From assembly GCF_002088935.1 (NCBI RefSeq), contig NZ_NCSS01000006.1, positions 2,140,407 through 2,204,406 of the forward strand: a DNA stretch of 64,000 nucleotides. The letters run 5' to 3'. Of the stretch, positions 30,524 through 39,980 are shown piece after piece. Below the pieces are notes generated by a model that was not told where the DNA came from, searched no databases, and saw only the letters and a program-made list of their open reading frames with translations. The position numbers and the translations under genes are program-made. The stretch is from Henriciella litoralis. Lineage in GTDB: Bacteria > Pseudomonadota > Alphaproteobacteria > Caulobacterales > Hyphomonadaceae. How positions within the stretch are numbered: the stretch's first letter is position 1; the number at the start of each line of letters is the position of its first letter.

Positions 30524-30811
30524 GGCGCCGAATGATGACGTTTCCACCCTGCTTTCCCCCAAAACTGGCTTTCGCCAAACTTTCCCACAAGTTAAATATC
30601 TTAACCCTAATTTTCAGTCTAGCGCTTTTTTTAGGTGAGCTTGCAGAGTTAAAATCAAAGTCTTTTTGGCGTCTTGGCTTTGTCAAAACGAGCCAGCAGA
30701 TTGGGAAATAGCAGATAAGAGCAAATCAGTTTGAAGCGCTAATGGCCCCTGATTTCGCATTTGCAGCCCTTTTTGGTCCTCCCTGTCTTGCTCACGGCTA
30801 ATCTCGCCTGC

Positions 30812-31546
30812 ATGTCGCCCTTTGATCCTTTTACCCTTCGCGCCATTGAGCGCGCCTGGCCGCTTCTGATCGGTCTTGGACGTGAGATCGCAGGGTTAAC
30901 AGGCAAGACGGAACGAGGCGTACATTTTGTAATTTCGCGCCATAAGCGTAATTTTCTGCTCCGTTTGCTCTGTCCAGCTGAAGCCCTGCTTCGGCGCCTC
31001 ATCATGGCGATGGCGATTAACCTTCTGGCCGAGAAAAAGGTCCGCCTTTGCGTGCGACCGCCTGCCGCCAAACCGAATCTGGTCGCCCCGCGCGCAAAGC
31101 GTGCGGCGCGTGAGGCCTCTGTTCGCAATTTCAGTCTGAATGAACCGGTGCCGAGCCTTGCAAGCTGTATTGGAGCGCCCGGCCCCAACCCCTTCAAGCG
31201 GGGCAATCCGCGCATCCTCGATCTCAGCAAACCCTATCCAGTATTGCAGGTTACGACCGACACAGCCCCGCGCCCACCGCGGCTTGAGGCGCGGATCAAC
31301 GCATTCCTTGCCCGGCTTGAGAAGCCGGCCCCAGCCGCTGAAAAACTGGCCCGCGCGATCCTCCGCTTTCGCGCCGCGCCGCCCGGAAAACGCAAACGTG
31401 GCCCAATCCGTCCCGGCCTGCCGCCTGGCCTCAGAAGTCAGCACGTCCCACGTTGGCTCGCCGAAATTCTTCGGCATCTCAGCGTGGAAATCCGGCGCGC
31501 CGATCCCCGGTTTTACCCGCCAGACCACCCCTTGTTTGCCCGTTAA
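30812..31546 (+). CDS. Basic orphan protein, hypothetical
   Basis: I do not recognise a family. The 244-residue frame is rich in Arg, Pro and Ala, with an N-terminal amphipathic part (residues 1-80) and a proline-rich basic second half ending in a short PRWLAEILRHLSVEIRR helix. The frame continues upstream to a TTG at 30761, and neither start has a good ribosome-binding site; I chose the first ATG. Long open frames also occur antisense here, but the regular GC-rich third positions on this strand favour it as real. The 288 bases upstream hold no other supported gene. Confidence 0.55.
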   Translation: MSPFDPFTLRAIERAWPLLIGLGREIAGLTGKTERGVHFVISRHKRNFLLRLLCPAEALLRRLIMAMAINLLAEKKVRLCVRPPAAKPNLVAPRAKRAAREASVRNFSLNEPVPSLASCIGAPGPNPFKRGNPRILDLSKPYPVLQVTTDTAPRPPRLEARINAFLARLEKPAPAAEKLARAILRFRAAPPGKRKRGPIRPGLPPGLRSQHVPRWLAEILRHLSVEIRRADPRFYPPDHPLFAR

Positions 31547-31741
31547 CCAAAAAGCCGCTCATCGCGGCGATTCGCGCTGCAGGCGAGTCGCAATCAGCCT
31601 TCATTTCGAACCCGGAACGGTAGTTATGGTTAACAAAGTACGAACGGTATGATTTGCATGGCGTGTGGGCAGCGCCCTTTCGTCATGCATTTACGGATAG
31701 AAAGGCGCGAAAGCCCCGTTTTCTTCGCCGCGAATGCCAAG

Positions 31742-31776
31742 AAAAAGGCCCGCCTCTTATCTGAGACGGGCCTTCC
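31742..31776 (-). terminator. Rho-independent terminator of the sdh operon
   Basis: AAGGCCCGCCTC pairs with GAGACGGGCCTT; read on the - strand it is followed by TTTTTC, placed 26 bases after the sdhB stop. Confidence 0.85.
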
Positions 31777-31801
31777 AAAAACGATCGGTCAAAAGCCTCG
31801 A

Positions 31802-32584
31802 TCAGGCGACGCGCTCGACCATCATATGCTTGATCTTGGCGATGGCCTTGGCCGGGTTCAGCCCCTTCGGGCAAACCTGCGCACAGTTCATGATGGTGTG
31901 GCAACGATAGAGCTTGAACGGGTCTTCAAGATCATCGAGGCGCTCACCGGTGCTCTCATCCCGGCTGTCGATCAGCCAGCGATAGGCCTGGAGCAGCGCG
32001 GCTGGCCCAAGATATTTGTCGCCATTCCACCAATAGGACGGGCAGGAGGTCGAACAACAAGCGCAAAGGATGCACTCATAAAGGCCGTTCAGCTCGCTGC
32101 GCTGTTCTTCGGACTGTTTCCACTCTTTCTCAGGCTCCGGCGTATCGGTCTTGAGGAAGGGCTGCACATAGGCGTGCTGGGCGTAGAAATTGGTCAGGTC
32201 CGGAATAAGGTCCTTCACCACTGGCAGGTGCGGCAGCGGCGCGATCGTAATCGTCGAGCCAGCCACTTCATCCCAGCCCTTGGTGCAGGCAATCGTGTTG
32301 TGGCCACCAATGTTCATCGAACAGGAACCGCAAACACCTTCCCGGCACGACCGGCGGAAGGCCAGCGTCGGGTCAACATTGTTCTTGATCCAGATCAGCA
32401 CGTCGAGAACCATCGGGCCGCAACGGTCCATGTCGACATGATAGGTATCCCAACGCGGGCTTCCGCCCTCCTCGGGAGAATACCGATAGATCTTGAAAGC
32501 CTTGGTGTTCTTAGCACCGTCCGGCTTCGGCCACTGCTTGCCCTTTTGCGGGGCGGACCCTTTCGGGAGTCTCAGCTGTACCAT
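31802..32584 (-). CDS. sdhB: Succinate dehydrogenase iron-sulfur subunit
   Basis: The 260-residue subunit carries electrons from the flavoprotein to ubiquinone through three Fe-S clusters. The [2Fe-2S] ligands are in [11 protein letters not shown], and the [4Fe-4S] and [3Fe-4S] ligands are in [18 protein letters not shown] and [17 protein letters not shown]. It is the last gene of sdhCDAB, 9 bases after sdhA, followed by a terminator. Confidence 0.97.
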   Translation of the reverse strand: MVQLRLPKGSAPQKGKQWPKPDGAKNTKAFKIYRYSPEEGGSPRWDTYHVDMDRCGPMVLDVLIWIKNNVDPTLAFRRSCREGVCGSCSMNIGGHNTIACTKGWDEVAGSTITIAPLPHLPVVKDLIPDLTNFYAQHAYVQPFLKTDTPEPEKEWKQSEEQRSELNGLYECILCACCSTSCPSYWWNGDKYLGPAALLQAYRWLIDSRDESTGERLDDLEDPFKLYRCHTIMNCAQVCPKGLNPAKAIAKIKHMMVERVA

Positions 32585-32593
32585 GGTTTTCCC

Positions 32594-34384
32594 CTAATAG
32601 ACCCGCGCCTTCGGCTCGATATACTCGATCTCGTTCGACATCGTGTATTCGTGCACGGGGCGGTAATCGATTGTCACCTTGCCGGCCTCATCGACCCAGG
32701 CAAGCGTGTGCTTCATCCATTCCTTGTCATCGCGGTCAGAATAGTCCTCGCGGGCATGCGCGCCGCGGCTCTCTGTCCGGTTTGCCGCGGAGTTCACCGT
32801 CACAGCGGCCTGCGCGATGAGGTTGTCGAACTCCAGGGCCTCGATGAGGTCCGTGTTCCAGATCATTCCGCGATCCTTCACGTCCATGCCGCCGACGCGG
32901 GAATAGACTTCCGCGATCTTCTCGACACCTTCGTCCAGAACCTCGCCGGTGCGGAACACCGCGCAATTGGCCTGCATCGCCTTCTGCATATCGAGACGCA
33001 GCTTGGCGACCGGCTGGTCACCCGATGCGTTACGGATGCGGTCAAAGCGGGCGAGGTGGCTTTCGGTCATCTTGTCGCTGACTTCCGGCTGGCTCGCACC
33101 TGCATCAACCGTCGCGCCGCAGCGCAGGCCAGCGGCCCGGCCGAAGACGACAAGGTCAATCAGCGAGTTGGAACCAAGACGGTTCGCGCCGTGGACGGAC
33201 ACGCAAGCGGCTTCACCAACCGCCATCAGGCCCGGCACGACGCTGTCAGGGTCTGCGCCCTTCTTCGTCAGCACTTCGCCGTGATAATTGGTCGGGATAC
33301 CGCCCATATTATAGTGGACCGTCGGCAGGACCGGGATCGGCTCTTTCGTGACATCCACGCCAGAGAAGACTTTCGCCGTCTCGGAAATGCCAGGCAGACG
33401 CTCAGCCAGCGTTTCAGGCGGCAAGTGTTCGAGGTGGAGATGGATGTGATCCTTCTCTTCGCCAACGCCGCGCCCTTCGCGGATCTCAACTGTCATCGCG
33501 CGGGACACCACATCGCGGGAGGCAAGGTCCTTCGCGCTTGGCGCGTAGCGCTCCATGAAGCGCTCGCCTTCGGAATTGGTGAGATACCCGCCTTCGCCGC
33601 GTGCGCCTTCAGTGATGAGACAGCCCGCGCCATAAATACCGGTCGGGTGGAACTGGATAAACTCGGTATCCTGAAGCGGCAGACCGGCACGCAGCACCAT
33701 CGCATTGCCGTCGCCGGTACATGTGTGCGCCGAGGTACAGGAGAAGAAGGCGCGGCCATAGCCGCCTGTCGCGAGAATTGTCTTCTGGGCACGGAAGCGG
33801 TGGATCGTGCCATCATCGAGTTTCCAAGCCGTCACGCCGCGGCAGACACCCTCATCATCCATGATGAGGTCGAGCGCGAAATACTCGATGAAGAACTCGG
33901 TCTCTTCCTTCACGCACTGACCGTAGAGCGTGTGCAGCATCGCATGACCGGTCCGGTCAGCGGCTGCGCAGGTGCGTTGGACCGGTGGGCCTTCGCCAAA
34001 CTCGGTTGTGTGGCCGCCGAACGGACGCTGATAGATGCGGCCCTGCTCGTTCCGCGAGAACGGCATGCCCCAGTGCTCAAGCTCGTAAACCGCTTTCGGC
34101 GCTTCGCGGCAGAGATATTCGATCGAGTCCTGGTCGCCGAGCCAGTCGGAGCCCTTGACCGTATCGTACATGTGCCAGCGCCAGTTATCCGGGCCCATAT
34201 TGCCGAGCGAGGCGGCGATACCGCCCTGCGCCGCAACCGTGTGGGAGCGGGTCGGGAAGACCTTCGAAATACAGGCCGTGCGAAGACCTGCCTGCGCCGC
34301 CCCAAGAGCCGCGCGAAGGCCGGAGCCGCCGGCGCCAACCACGACGACGTCAAAAGTGTGATCGATAAATTTGTAGTCAGACAT
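32594..34384 (-). CDS. sdhA: Succinate dehydrogenase flavoprotein subunit
   Basis: The 596-residue catalytic subunit oxidises succinate to fumarate on covalently bound FAD. The dinucleotide fold [17 protein letters not shown] and the FAD-attachment region [16 protein letters not shown] are present, as is the active-site [11 protein letters not shown]. Its long antisense open frame is a shadow caused by the high GC content. Confidence 0.97.
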   Translation of the reverse strand: MSDYKFIDHTFDVVVVGAGGSGLRAALGAAQAGLRTACISKVFPTRSHTVAAQGGIAASLGNMGPDNWRWHMYDTVKGSDWLGDQDSIEYLCREAPKAVYELEHWGMPFSRNEQGRIYQRPFGGHTTEFGEGPPVQRTCAAADRTGHAMLHTLYGQCVKEETEFFIEYFALDLIMDDEGVCRGVTAWKLDDGTIHRFRAQKTILATGGYGRAFFSCTSAHTCTGDGNAMVLRAGLPLQDTEFIQFHPTGIYGAGCLITEGARGEGGYLTNSEGERFMERYAPSAKDLASRDVVSRAMTVEIREGRGVGEEKDHIHLHLEHLPPETLAERLPGISETAKVFSGVDVTKEPIPVLPTVHYNMGGIPTNYHGEVLTKKGADPDSVVPGLMAVGEAACVSVHGANRLGSNSLIDLVVFGRAAGLRCGATVDAGASQPEVSDKMTESHLARFDRIRNASGDQPVAKLRLDMQKAMQANCAVFRTGEVLDEGVEKIAEVYSRVGGMDVKDRGMIWNTDLIEALEFDNLIAQAAVTVNSAANRTESRGAHAREDYSDRDDKEWMKHTLAWVDEAGKVTIDYRPVHEYTMSNEIEYIEPKARVY

Positions 34385-34413
34385 TGATGACTTTCCTTCC
34401 GGGGCCGGGCGCT

Positions 34414-34809
34414 CTACGCGCCTGCCGAAATCCAGATTTTCAGGACCGACAATGCGGTCGCGGCAAACAGGCCGATGCAGGCAAACGTGTTGAGGATAAG
34501 CAGACCCTGCTTCATCCCCGCCTTACCGATGTAGTCCTCGATCACGACCTGCATACCCAAACGCATGTGATAGAACGCCGCGCCGAGCGTCAAAATCATG
34601 AGGATCGCGTTCCACGGCTGGGACATCCAGGCCGTCGCGCCTTCAAAGCCGGACCGGCTGGCGGCGATGACGGCATAGAGAAACCACGGAACGAGGAAAA
34701 CCAGTGCAATCGCGGAGACGCGCTGGCGGATGTGGTGATCTGTGCCTGACTTGGCGGAACCAAGGCCTCTTGCAACAGCGGCTGGCGTTTTGAAATTCGT
34801 GCTCATCAT
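34414..34809 (-). CDS. sdhD: Succinate dehydrogenase membrane anchor subunit
   Basis: The 131-residue protein has three membrane helices and the motif [15 protein letters not shown], which contains the expected heme-ligand histidine and quinone-site residues of SdhD. It lies between sdhC (6-base gap) and sdhA (29-base gap). Confidence 0.93.
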   Translation of the reverse strand: MMSTNFKTPAAVARGLGSAKSGTDHHIRQRVSAIALVFLVPWFLYAVIAASRSGFEGATAWMSQPWNAILMILTLGAAFYHMRLGMQVVIEDYIGKAGMKQGLLILNTFACIGLFAATALSVLKIWISAGA

Positions 34810-34815
34810 CGCCCC

Positions 34816-35217
34816 CTAGAACAGATTGGTCGCGAGCGACCAGATCGTGGCAGCGGCGACCAGCGCGGCTGCGAAATTGAAGATTGACCAGAGGCTGGCG
34901 ACCTTCGGGGTGAACCCGGCTTTCGGGCCGTCCCAGATAAGGTGCCGGATCCCGTTGAAGAAGTGAAACAACACCGATGCCAGCCAGAAGAAGAGCAGAA
35001 TCTGCCCCACAGGCGACAGCATGATACCTTCGACAAAGCCATAGGCCTCTTCGCCGGCCGCGATGGAGATGATCCATACACTGACCAGAATTGCGCCAAG
35101 ATAGTTGCCGACACCGGTAACACGATGGAAAATTGATGCAGCCATCGTCCAGTGCCACTTCCACACCTGCAAGTGTGGTGACATCGGGCGTGGATCAGTC
35201 CACTCTGAACCTGACAT
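34816..35217 (-). CDS. sdhC: Succinate dehydrogenase cytochrome b556 subunit
   Basis: The 133-residue protein begins with the family pattern RPMSPHLQVWKWH followed by SIFHRVTGVGNYLGA, and has the heme-ligand region FHFFNGIRHLIWD. Three membrane helices are predicted. It is the first gene of the operon and has a clear promoter upstream. Confidence 0.95.
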   Translation of the reverse strand: MSGSEWTDPRPMSPHLQVWKWHWTMAASIFHRVTGVGNYLGAILVSVWIISIAAGEEAYGFVEGIMLSPVGQILLFFWLASVLFHFFNGIRHLIWDGPKAGFTPKVASLWSIFNFAAALVAAATIWSLATNLF

Positions 35218-35253
35218 TGGATACTCCCGAACCAGCTGATTTATATATGACGG

Positions 35254-35281
35254 GTTCTAGATAGGTGAGGCGCGGTGTCAA
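35254..35281 (-). promoter_or_regulatory. Predicted sigma-70-type promoter of sdhCDAB
   Basis: On the - strand TTGACA (35276-35281) and TAGAAC (35254-35259) are separated by 16 bases, and the -10 lies 37 bases before the sdhC start. CTAGAAC matches the -10 pattern known in Caulobacter-type housekeeping promoters. Confidence 0.65.
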
Positions 35282-35305
35282 CGCGGCAAGGAGATCAAAC
35301 AGCGC

Positions 35306-37102
35306 ATGAACATACGATATCTGCTGCCCGCATTCGCAATTGCCGCTGCGTTACCCGCCTGCGCTCACCAGACCAGCGCCCCCGCTGAGGCGCAAACCGT
35401 CGAAGCCCCCGCCACACTTGCAGATATCGTCGATGACTATGAAGCGTTGGTGTTGCTGGATAGTCCATCCGCCGCCGCACGGGCCGAAAATCAGGCCGCG
35501 CGGCGCTGGTCGGATGTCAGCGATCTCCATGTCTCACACATGGCAGACCGGGCTCGCCATCTAAAAATGCGTCTCGACGCGCTGGACGATCACACCGCTC
35601 CGGAATGGGCCATTCTCTCCCACCTGCTTGATCAGATGATCGCCGCCGAGACGTTTGATACCGCACGTATACCGTTCACCGGCGACTGGGGGTTTCACGC
35701 CGAGCCGTTTTTTGCCGCCCGCTCTTTAAAACTGAAATCTGCAGACGATGCGGATGCCTGGATTGCCCGCCTCTATGACGTTCCGCGCTATTTCGCGGAC
35801 CACACGACTAATATGCGCCGGGGCGTCAGCAACGGCTGGACGGCTCATACCGACCCGCTCGGGACAACCATCGAGCAGGTTCGCGAACAGGTCGTCGACA
35901 TGCCCGAAGATAGCCCGCTATGGGCGCCGTTCGAAGACTTGCCGGACACGATTAGCGATGAAGACGCAGTCGCCATCCGCCGCAGCGGACGGCAGGCCGT
36001 CAGCGCTGCCATCGGCGCCTATGCCGACCTGCTCGCCTATCTCGAAACCGAGTATCTCCCCCATGCGCGCGCCGAGCCGGGAGTCGTCACCCTCTCCGGC
36101 GGGCGTCCTTATTATGCACAGGAGATCAAGACGCATACGGCTGGCGCAGGCTATTCACCATCAGAGATCCACGAGCTTGGCCTGTCAGAAGTCGCGCGCA
36201 TCCGCGCCGAAATGGAGATCATCATCGAAGAGCTCGGCTATCCCGGCACCTTTGATGAGTTTCTGAACTTCCTGCGGACCGATCCGCAGTTCTATTCCGA
36301 GACGCCGGAAGACCTGCTTGAGAAAGCCGCGCGCATTTCAAAGCGTCTCGATGCGATCCTGCCGCAATATTTCGGCAAACTTCCGCGCCTGACCTATGGT
36401 GTCGAGCCTGTGCCTGATGCCATCGCGCCCGGTTATACGACAGGCCGCTATGCTGGCGGTGACCCTGAAAAGGGCGTGTCAGGGACGTATCTGGTCAACA
36501 CCTACGCGCTCGATCAGCGCCCGCTCTACGAGCTGCCGGCCCTCTCGGCGCATGAGGCGGTGCCGGGCCACCATTTGCAGATCTCGCTGGCGCAGGAATT
36601 GGAAGACGTCTCACGTTTCCGAAAGCAATATTACGCGACCGCCTTTGGCGAAGGCTGGGGCCTTTATGCCGAAAAACTCGCCGGGGAAGCGGGCATCTAT
36701 CAGACGCCTTATGAGCGCTTCGGCCAGCTCTCCTATGAGATGTGGCGGGCTTGCCGTCTGGTCGCAGACACCGGCATGCACTGGTACGGCTGGTCCCGCG
36801 AGGAAGCAGAGGCGTGTTTCACCGACAATTCAGCGCTTGCCCCGCTCAATATTAAAACCGAAGTCACCCGCTATATCGGCTGGCCCGGCCAAGCGACGGC
36901 CTACAAGATGGGCGAGCTGAAAATCCTGGAGCTGCGCCAGACAGCCAGGGACGCCCTCGGCGAAGATTTTGACATCCGCGCCTTCCACGACGAACTGCTT
37001 GGCGCAGGATCGCTGCCGCTCGACGCACTTGAAGTCAGGATCAAGGCGTGGATCGAGCGCCAGCTCTCCGTGGACGAACCAGAGCCTACTGTTCCTGCGT
37101 AA
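35306..37102 (+). CDS. DUF885 family lipoprotein, probable zinc metallopeptidase
   Basis: The 598-residue protein starts with a lipoprotein signal (ALPAC), so it should be anchored in the envelope. The zinc site HEAVPGHH is at residues 416-423, followed by GEGWGLYAEKLAGE, the pattern of DUF885 metallopeptidases. The natural substrate is unknown. The ATG has an AAGGAG ribosome-binding site. Its last 17 bases overlap the end of the convergent metallo-hydrolase gene. Confidence 0.88.
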   Translation: MNIRYLLPAFAIAAALPACAHQTSAPAEAQTVEAPATLADIVDDYEALVLLDSPSAAARAENQAARRWSDVSDLHVSHMADRARHLKMRLDALDDHTAPEWAILSHLLDQMIAAETFDTARIPFTGDWGFHAEPFFAARSLKLKSADDADAWIARLYDVPRYFADHTTNMRRGVSNGWTAHTDPLGTTIEQVREQVVDMPEDSPLWAPFEDLPDTISDEDAVAIRRSGRQAVSAAIGAYADLLAYLETEYLPHARAEPGVVTLSGGRPYYAQEIKTHTAGAGYSPSEIHELGLSEVARIRAEMEIIIEELGYPGTFDEFLNFLRTDPQFYSETPEDLLEKAARISKRLDAILPQYFGKLPRLTYGVEPVPDAIAPGYTTGRYAGGDPEKGVSGTYLVNTYALDQRPLYELPALSAHEAVPGHHLQISLAQELEDVSRFRKQYYATAFGEGWGLYAEKLAGEAGIYQTPYERFGQLSYEMWRACRLVADTGMHWYGWSREEAEACFTDNSALAPLNIKTEVTRYIGWPGQATAYKMGELKILELRQTARDALGEDFDIRAFHDELLGAGSLPLDALEVRIKAWIERQLSVDEPEPTVPA

Positions 37103-37943
37103 CCGGTATCTTCAGATAGGTCCGCCCGTCGGTATCTTCGGGCGGCATTGAGCCGGCGCGAATATTGACCTGAAGGGATGGCAGGATGAGGCGCGGTGGC
37201 TGCAGCGTTGCGTCCCGCGCATCCCGCATCTCAACGAACTCTTCCTCGCTGATACCGTCGTGGACATGGCGGTTTGCAGCGCGTTGTTCCGCCACTGTGG
37301 TTTCCCAGCGATAATCAGTCCGGCCTTCAGGGAGATAATCGTGACCCACAAAGATGCGCGTTTCGGGTGGAAGCGAGAGAATTTTGGCAATCGACCGGTA
37401 CAGCGTTGCAGAATCCCCGCCCGGAAAGTCGGCCCGTGCCGTGCCATAGTCTGGCATGAAAAGCGTATCGCCAACAAAGGCGGCGTCTTCGATGACATAG
37501 GTCAGACAGGCCGGCGTATGACCCGGCGTATGCAAGACACGCACATTCAGGCCGCCAATCGCGAAAGTTTCGCCATCGCTGAAAAGGTGGTCGAAGACAT
37601 GCCCGTCCGGCGTGATGTCCACCGCATTGAAGACAGGTCGGAAAATCTTTTGAACGTCGCGAATGTGCTCACCAATGCCATACTCCGCGCCGGTCTTGCG
37701 ACGGATGTAATCGCCTGCCGAGAGGTGGTCGGCGTGCGCATGAGTGTCGAGCACATAGTCGACGTGAAGCCCCCGCGCTTCAACTTCGGCAAGGACCTCG
37801 TCGGCGGAGCTCGTCCTCAGCTTGCCGGATGCAGGATCAAAATCGAGCACCGGGTCGATGATTGCCGCTTTCGAGCTCGCTTCGTCGACCACAAGATAGG
37901 TCACTGTTGAGGTGTCGGGGTCAAAAAATGCCTTGATGTCCAT
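37086..37943 (-). CDS. blh: Persulfide dioxygenase-like MBL-fold hydrolase (Blh-type)
   Basis: The 285-residue metallo-beta-lactamase-fold protein has the metal motif THAHADH (H68, H70, D72, H73), TPGHTP, FVGDTLF and VGHDY. In relatives, Blh proteins encoded beside BigR act as persulfide dioxygenases that turn glutathione persulfide into sulfite, protecting against H2S. It is transcribed divergently from a BigR-type regulator over a 72-base gap with a dyad operator, which strongly supports this assignment over a glyoxalase II role. Confidence 0.88.
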   Translation of the reverse strand: MDIKAFFDPDTSTVTYLVVDEASSKAAIIDPVLDFDPASGKLRTSSADEVLAEVEARGLHVDYVLDTHAHADHLSAGDYIRRKTGAEYGIGEHIRDVQKIFRPVFNAVDITPDGHVFDHLFSDGETFAIGGLNVRVLHTPGHTPACLTYVIEDAAFVGDTLFMPDYGTARADFPGGDSATLYRSIAKILSLPPETRIFVGHDYLPEGRTDYRWETTVAEQRAANRHVHDGISEEEFVEMRDARDATLQPPRLILPSLQVNIRAGSMPPEDTDGRTYLKIPVTQEQ

Positions 37944-37969
37944 GAGAATATCTCCTGTTTGTGAAATAC

Positions 37970-38008
37970 ATATATTAGCTATTGCTTATTTAGCAAGAAC
38001 TAATATAT
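37970..38008. promoter_or_regulatory. BigR-type operator, nested dyad
   Basis: ATATATTAG (37970-37978) and CTAATATAT (38000-38008) form a perfect nine-base inverted repeat. A second inverted pair, TTGCT (37982-37986) and AGCAA (37992-37996), has exactly the same centre at 37989. The site lies in the divergent promoter region of blh and bigR, where BigR repressors bind AT-rich palindromes. Confidence 0.8.
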
Positions 38009-38015
38009 TGGGCGC

Positions 38016-38336
38016 ATGATCAGAACAAAAATGGACCCCGCCCAGCTTGAGGCCAACGCGACTGCCGCTGCGGCTTTCCTGCGCGCGCTTGCGAATGAAA
38101 AACGGCTGATGGTGTTGTGTCAGCTCGTCGAAGGCGAAAAGAGCGTTGGCGAACTCCTCGAAGGCGCAGGCGTCTCCCAGTCGGCGCTGTCACAACATCT
38201 GGCGAAGCTGCGTGACGAAAAGCTCGTAAAGACGCGGCGCGCCGGGCAGGTTATTTATTATTCCATCGACGACCCGGCTGCAGCGAAACTTCTCGAGACG
38301 CTGGCCGACATATTTTGCCCGGAGGATGGACAGTGA
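38016..38336 (+). CDS. bigR: ArsR-family persulfide sensor (BigR-type)
   Basis: The 106-residue winged-helix repressor has the DNA-recognition stretch AGVSQSALSQHLAKLRDEKL at about 51-70 and two cysteines, C35 and C101. The 66-residue spacing equals that of the redox-sensing Cys pair in BigR/SqrR proteins, which form a di- or tetrasulfide bridge with reactive sulfur species and release DNA. The frame's stop overlaps the start of the TauE gene as GTGA, so sensor and exporter are co-translated. Confidence 0.9.
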   Translation: MIRTKMDPAQLEANATAAAAFLRALANEKRLMVLCQLVEGEKSVGELLEGAGVSQSALSQHLAKLRDEKLVKTRRAGQVIYYSIDDPAAAKLLETLADIFCPEDGQ

Positions 38337-39136
38337 CCGCCATTTTCGCCGACCCATCCATCATCCTGCCCGCTCTGATCAGCGGCGCCCTCGTCGGCCT
38401 GCTCCTGTCGACATTTGGCGGTGGCGGCTCGGTTCTGGCCGCGCCCCTGCTGCTCTATTTTGTCGGTGTCGATGACCCGCATATCGCCATCGGCACGTCG
38501 GCGGCCGCCGTCGCCATGACCGCGCTCATCAGCCTGGCCGGTCACTGGAGGGGCGGACGCGTAAAATGGCCCTGCGCCAGCGTCTTCGCCCTTGCCGGAC
38601 TGGTTGGCTCCATCCTCGGATCCAGCATCGCCAAGATAGTCGACGGGCAACAGCTCCTCCTGGGATTCTCGGTCGCAATGGTAGCGATTGCGCTCTCCAT
38701 GTTCAGAAAACCAAAGCTGGCTGGTAATCCCGATGTACATCTGGAGCCGAGACTTCTCATCCGTCTCGTCCCGCTTGGTGTCATCGTCGGTTTTGCAGCG
38801 GGTTTTTTCGGGATTGGCGGCGGCTTTCTGATCGTCCCCGGACTGCTCTACGCCACCGGCATGACAATGGCCGCAGCCACGGCCTCCTCGCTCGTTTCGG
38901 TCGCGCTTTTCGGCACCGCGACATCTGCCAATTATGCGCTAGATGGCCTGATCGACCTCAGATTGGCCCTGTTGCTGGTTGTTGGCGGCCTGATCGGCGG
39001 TATTGCAGGACAATATATCGCGAAACTGCTGGTGCCGCGGGCGCAAGTCGCCCGGAGGCTGTTTGCCGGATTTATCATATTGGTGGCGCTCTACGTTGCC
39101 TGGAATGCCATCATGGCGATGACATCTGCGGCGTAG
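38333..39136 (+). CDS. TauE/SafE family sulfite exporter permease
   Basis: The 267-residue membrane protein has about eight helices and the repeated family motif (STFGGGGSVLAAPLLL and GFFGIGGGFLIVPGLLY). In this setting it should export sulfite formed by the persulfide dioxygenase. I chose GTG 38333, which overlaps the bigR stop and has GGAGGA upstream, over the longer frame. Confidence 0.9.
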   Translation: MTAIFADPSIILPALISGALVGLLLSTFGGGGSVLAAPLLLYFVGVDDPHIAIGTSAAAVAMTALISLAGHWRGGRVKWPCASVFALAGLVGSILGSSIAKIVDGQQLLLGFSVAMVAIALSMFRKPKLAGNPDVHLEPRLLIRLVPLGVIVGFAAGFFGIGGGFLIVPGLLYATGMTMAAATASSLVSVALFGTATSANYALDGLIDLRLALLLVVGGLIGGIAGQYIAKLLVPRAQVARRLFAGFIILVALYVAWNAIMAMTSAA

Positions 39137-39179
39137 AATCGCCTTATCGCGCGCGGCAAACTGCTCTATCCGGTCAGGC

Positions 39180-39905
39180 ATGAAACTGACCATTCTTGAA
39201 ACCGGCCTGCCACCCGAGGCCATCCGTGCTGACTGGCCGCGTTATCCGGCCATGTTCGAGAGCCTGATCAAGCCGCATATGCCTGGCTTTACCTGCGAAA
39301 GCGTGGCCGTTTCGTCCGGCGACGATTTCCCCGATCTTGATGGGATCGATGCCATTCTTGTCACCGGCTCTGCGGCTGGCGTCTATGAGCAGCATCCGTG
39401 GATGGGGCCACTCCTGAATTTCATCCAGCGCGCGGCGGCAAAGAAAACCCCGCAGATTGGCGTCTGCTTTGGCCATCAGGCTATCGCAAAAGCGCTGGGC
39501 GGTCGGGTCGAGAAGTCCGACAAAGGCTGGGGCCTCGGACGGCATGTCTATGACATTATTGAACGACCAGACTGGATGGGCGACTATCGCGGCGAGACAT
39601 TCTCGCTTGGCGTCAGCCATCAGGATCAGGTGCTGAGCCTGCCGCCAGGCGCGCAGGTCGTGGCGCGGTCAGACTTCACGCCCTTCGCTGTTCTCGACTA
39701 TGGCGCTGTCCCCGCGATCAGCTTTCAGGGCCATCCGGAGTTTTCCGCCGGGTTCTGCAACGCGCTATATAATGTGCGCCGGGGCACGGCCTTTTCCCCT
39801 GAACGCGTTGATGCCGCCAGCAAGAGCCTCGAAACGCCTGTGGACAATGATCTTGTTGGCAAATGGATGGCAAACTTCCTTAAAGAGGCGTCACATCGGG
39901 AATAA
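39180..39905 (+). CDS. Class I glutamine amidotransferase-like protein
   Basis: The 241-residue protein has the nucleophile C96 in GVCFGHQA and the triad partners H185 and E187 in QGHPEF. This is the stand-alone GMP-synthase-like glutamine amidotransferase type. No synthetase partner is adjacent, so the acceptor is unknown. Its 5' end follows the TauE gene by 43 bases. Confidence 0.85.
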   Translation: MKLTILETGLPPEAIRADWPRYPAMFESLIKPHMPGFTCESVAVSSGDDFPDLDGIDAILVTGSAAGVYEQHPWMGPLLNFIQRAAAKKTPQIGVCFGHQAIAKALGGRVEKSDKGWGLGRHVYDIIERPDWMGDYRGETFSLGVSHQDQVLSLPPGAQVVARSDFTPFAVLDYGAVPAISFQGHPEFSAGFCNALYNVRRGTAFSPERVDAASKSLETPVDNDLVGKWMANFLKEASHRE

Positions 39906-39980
39906 ATCGCTCGCGGGACTGGAAAAGCTTCACACATTCATGCCATCTGGGGGCTGCAGGAAATAAGGAGTCACCGGCCC

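Noticed and set aside
31617..31643. GGAAC followed by AAGT after 17 bases, considered as an EcfG promoter
   Set aside because: The -10 does not match CGTT and no gene starts downstream on that strand.
31649..34387. A 912-codon open frame on the + strand
   Set aside because: It runs antisense through sdhB and sdhA, which are unmistakable; it is a GC-bias shadow with no family pattern.
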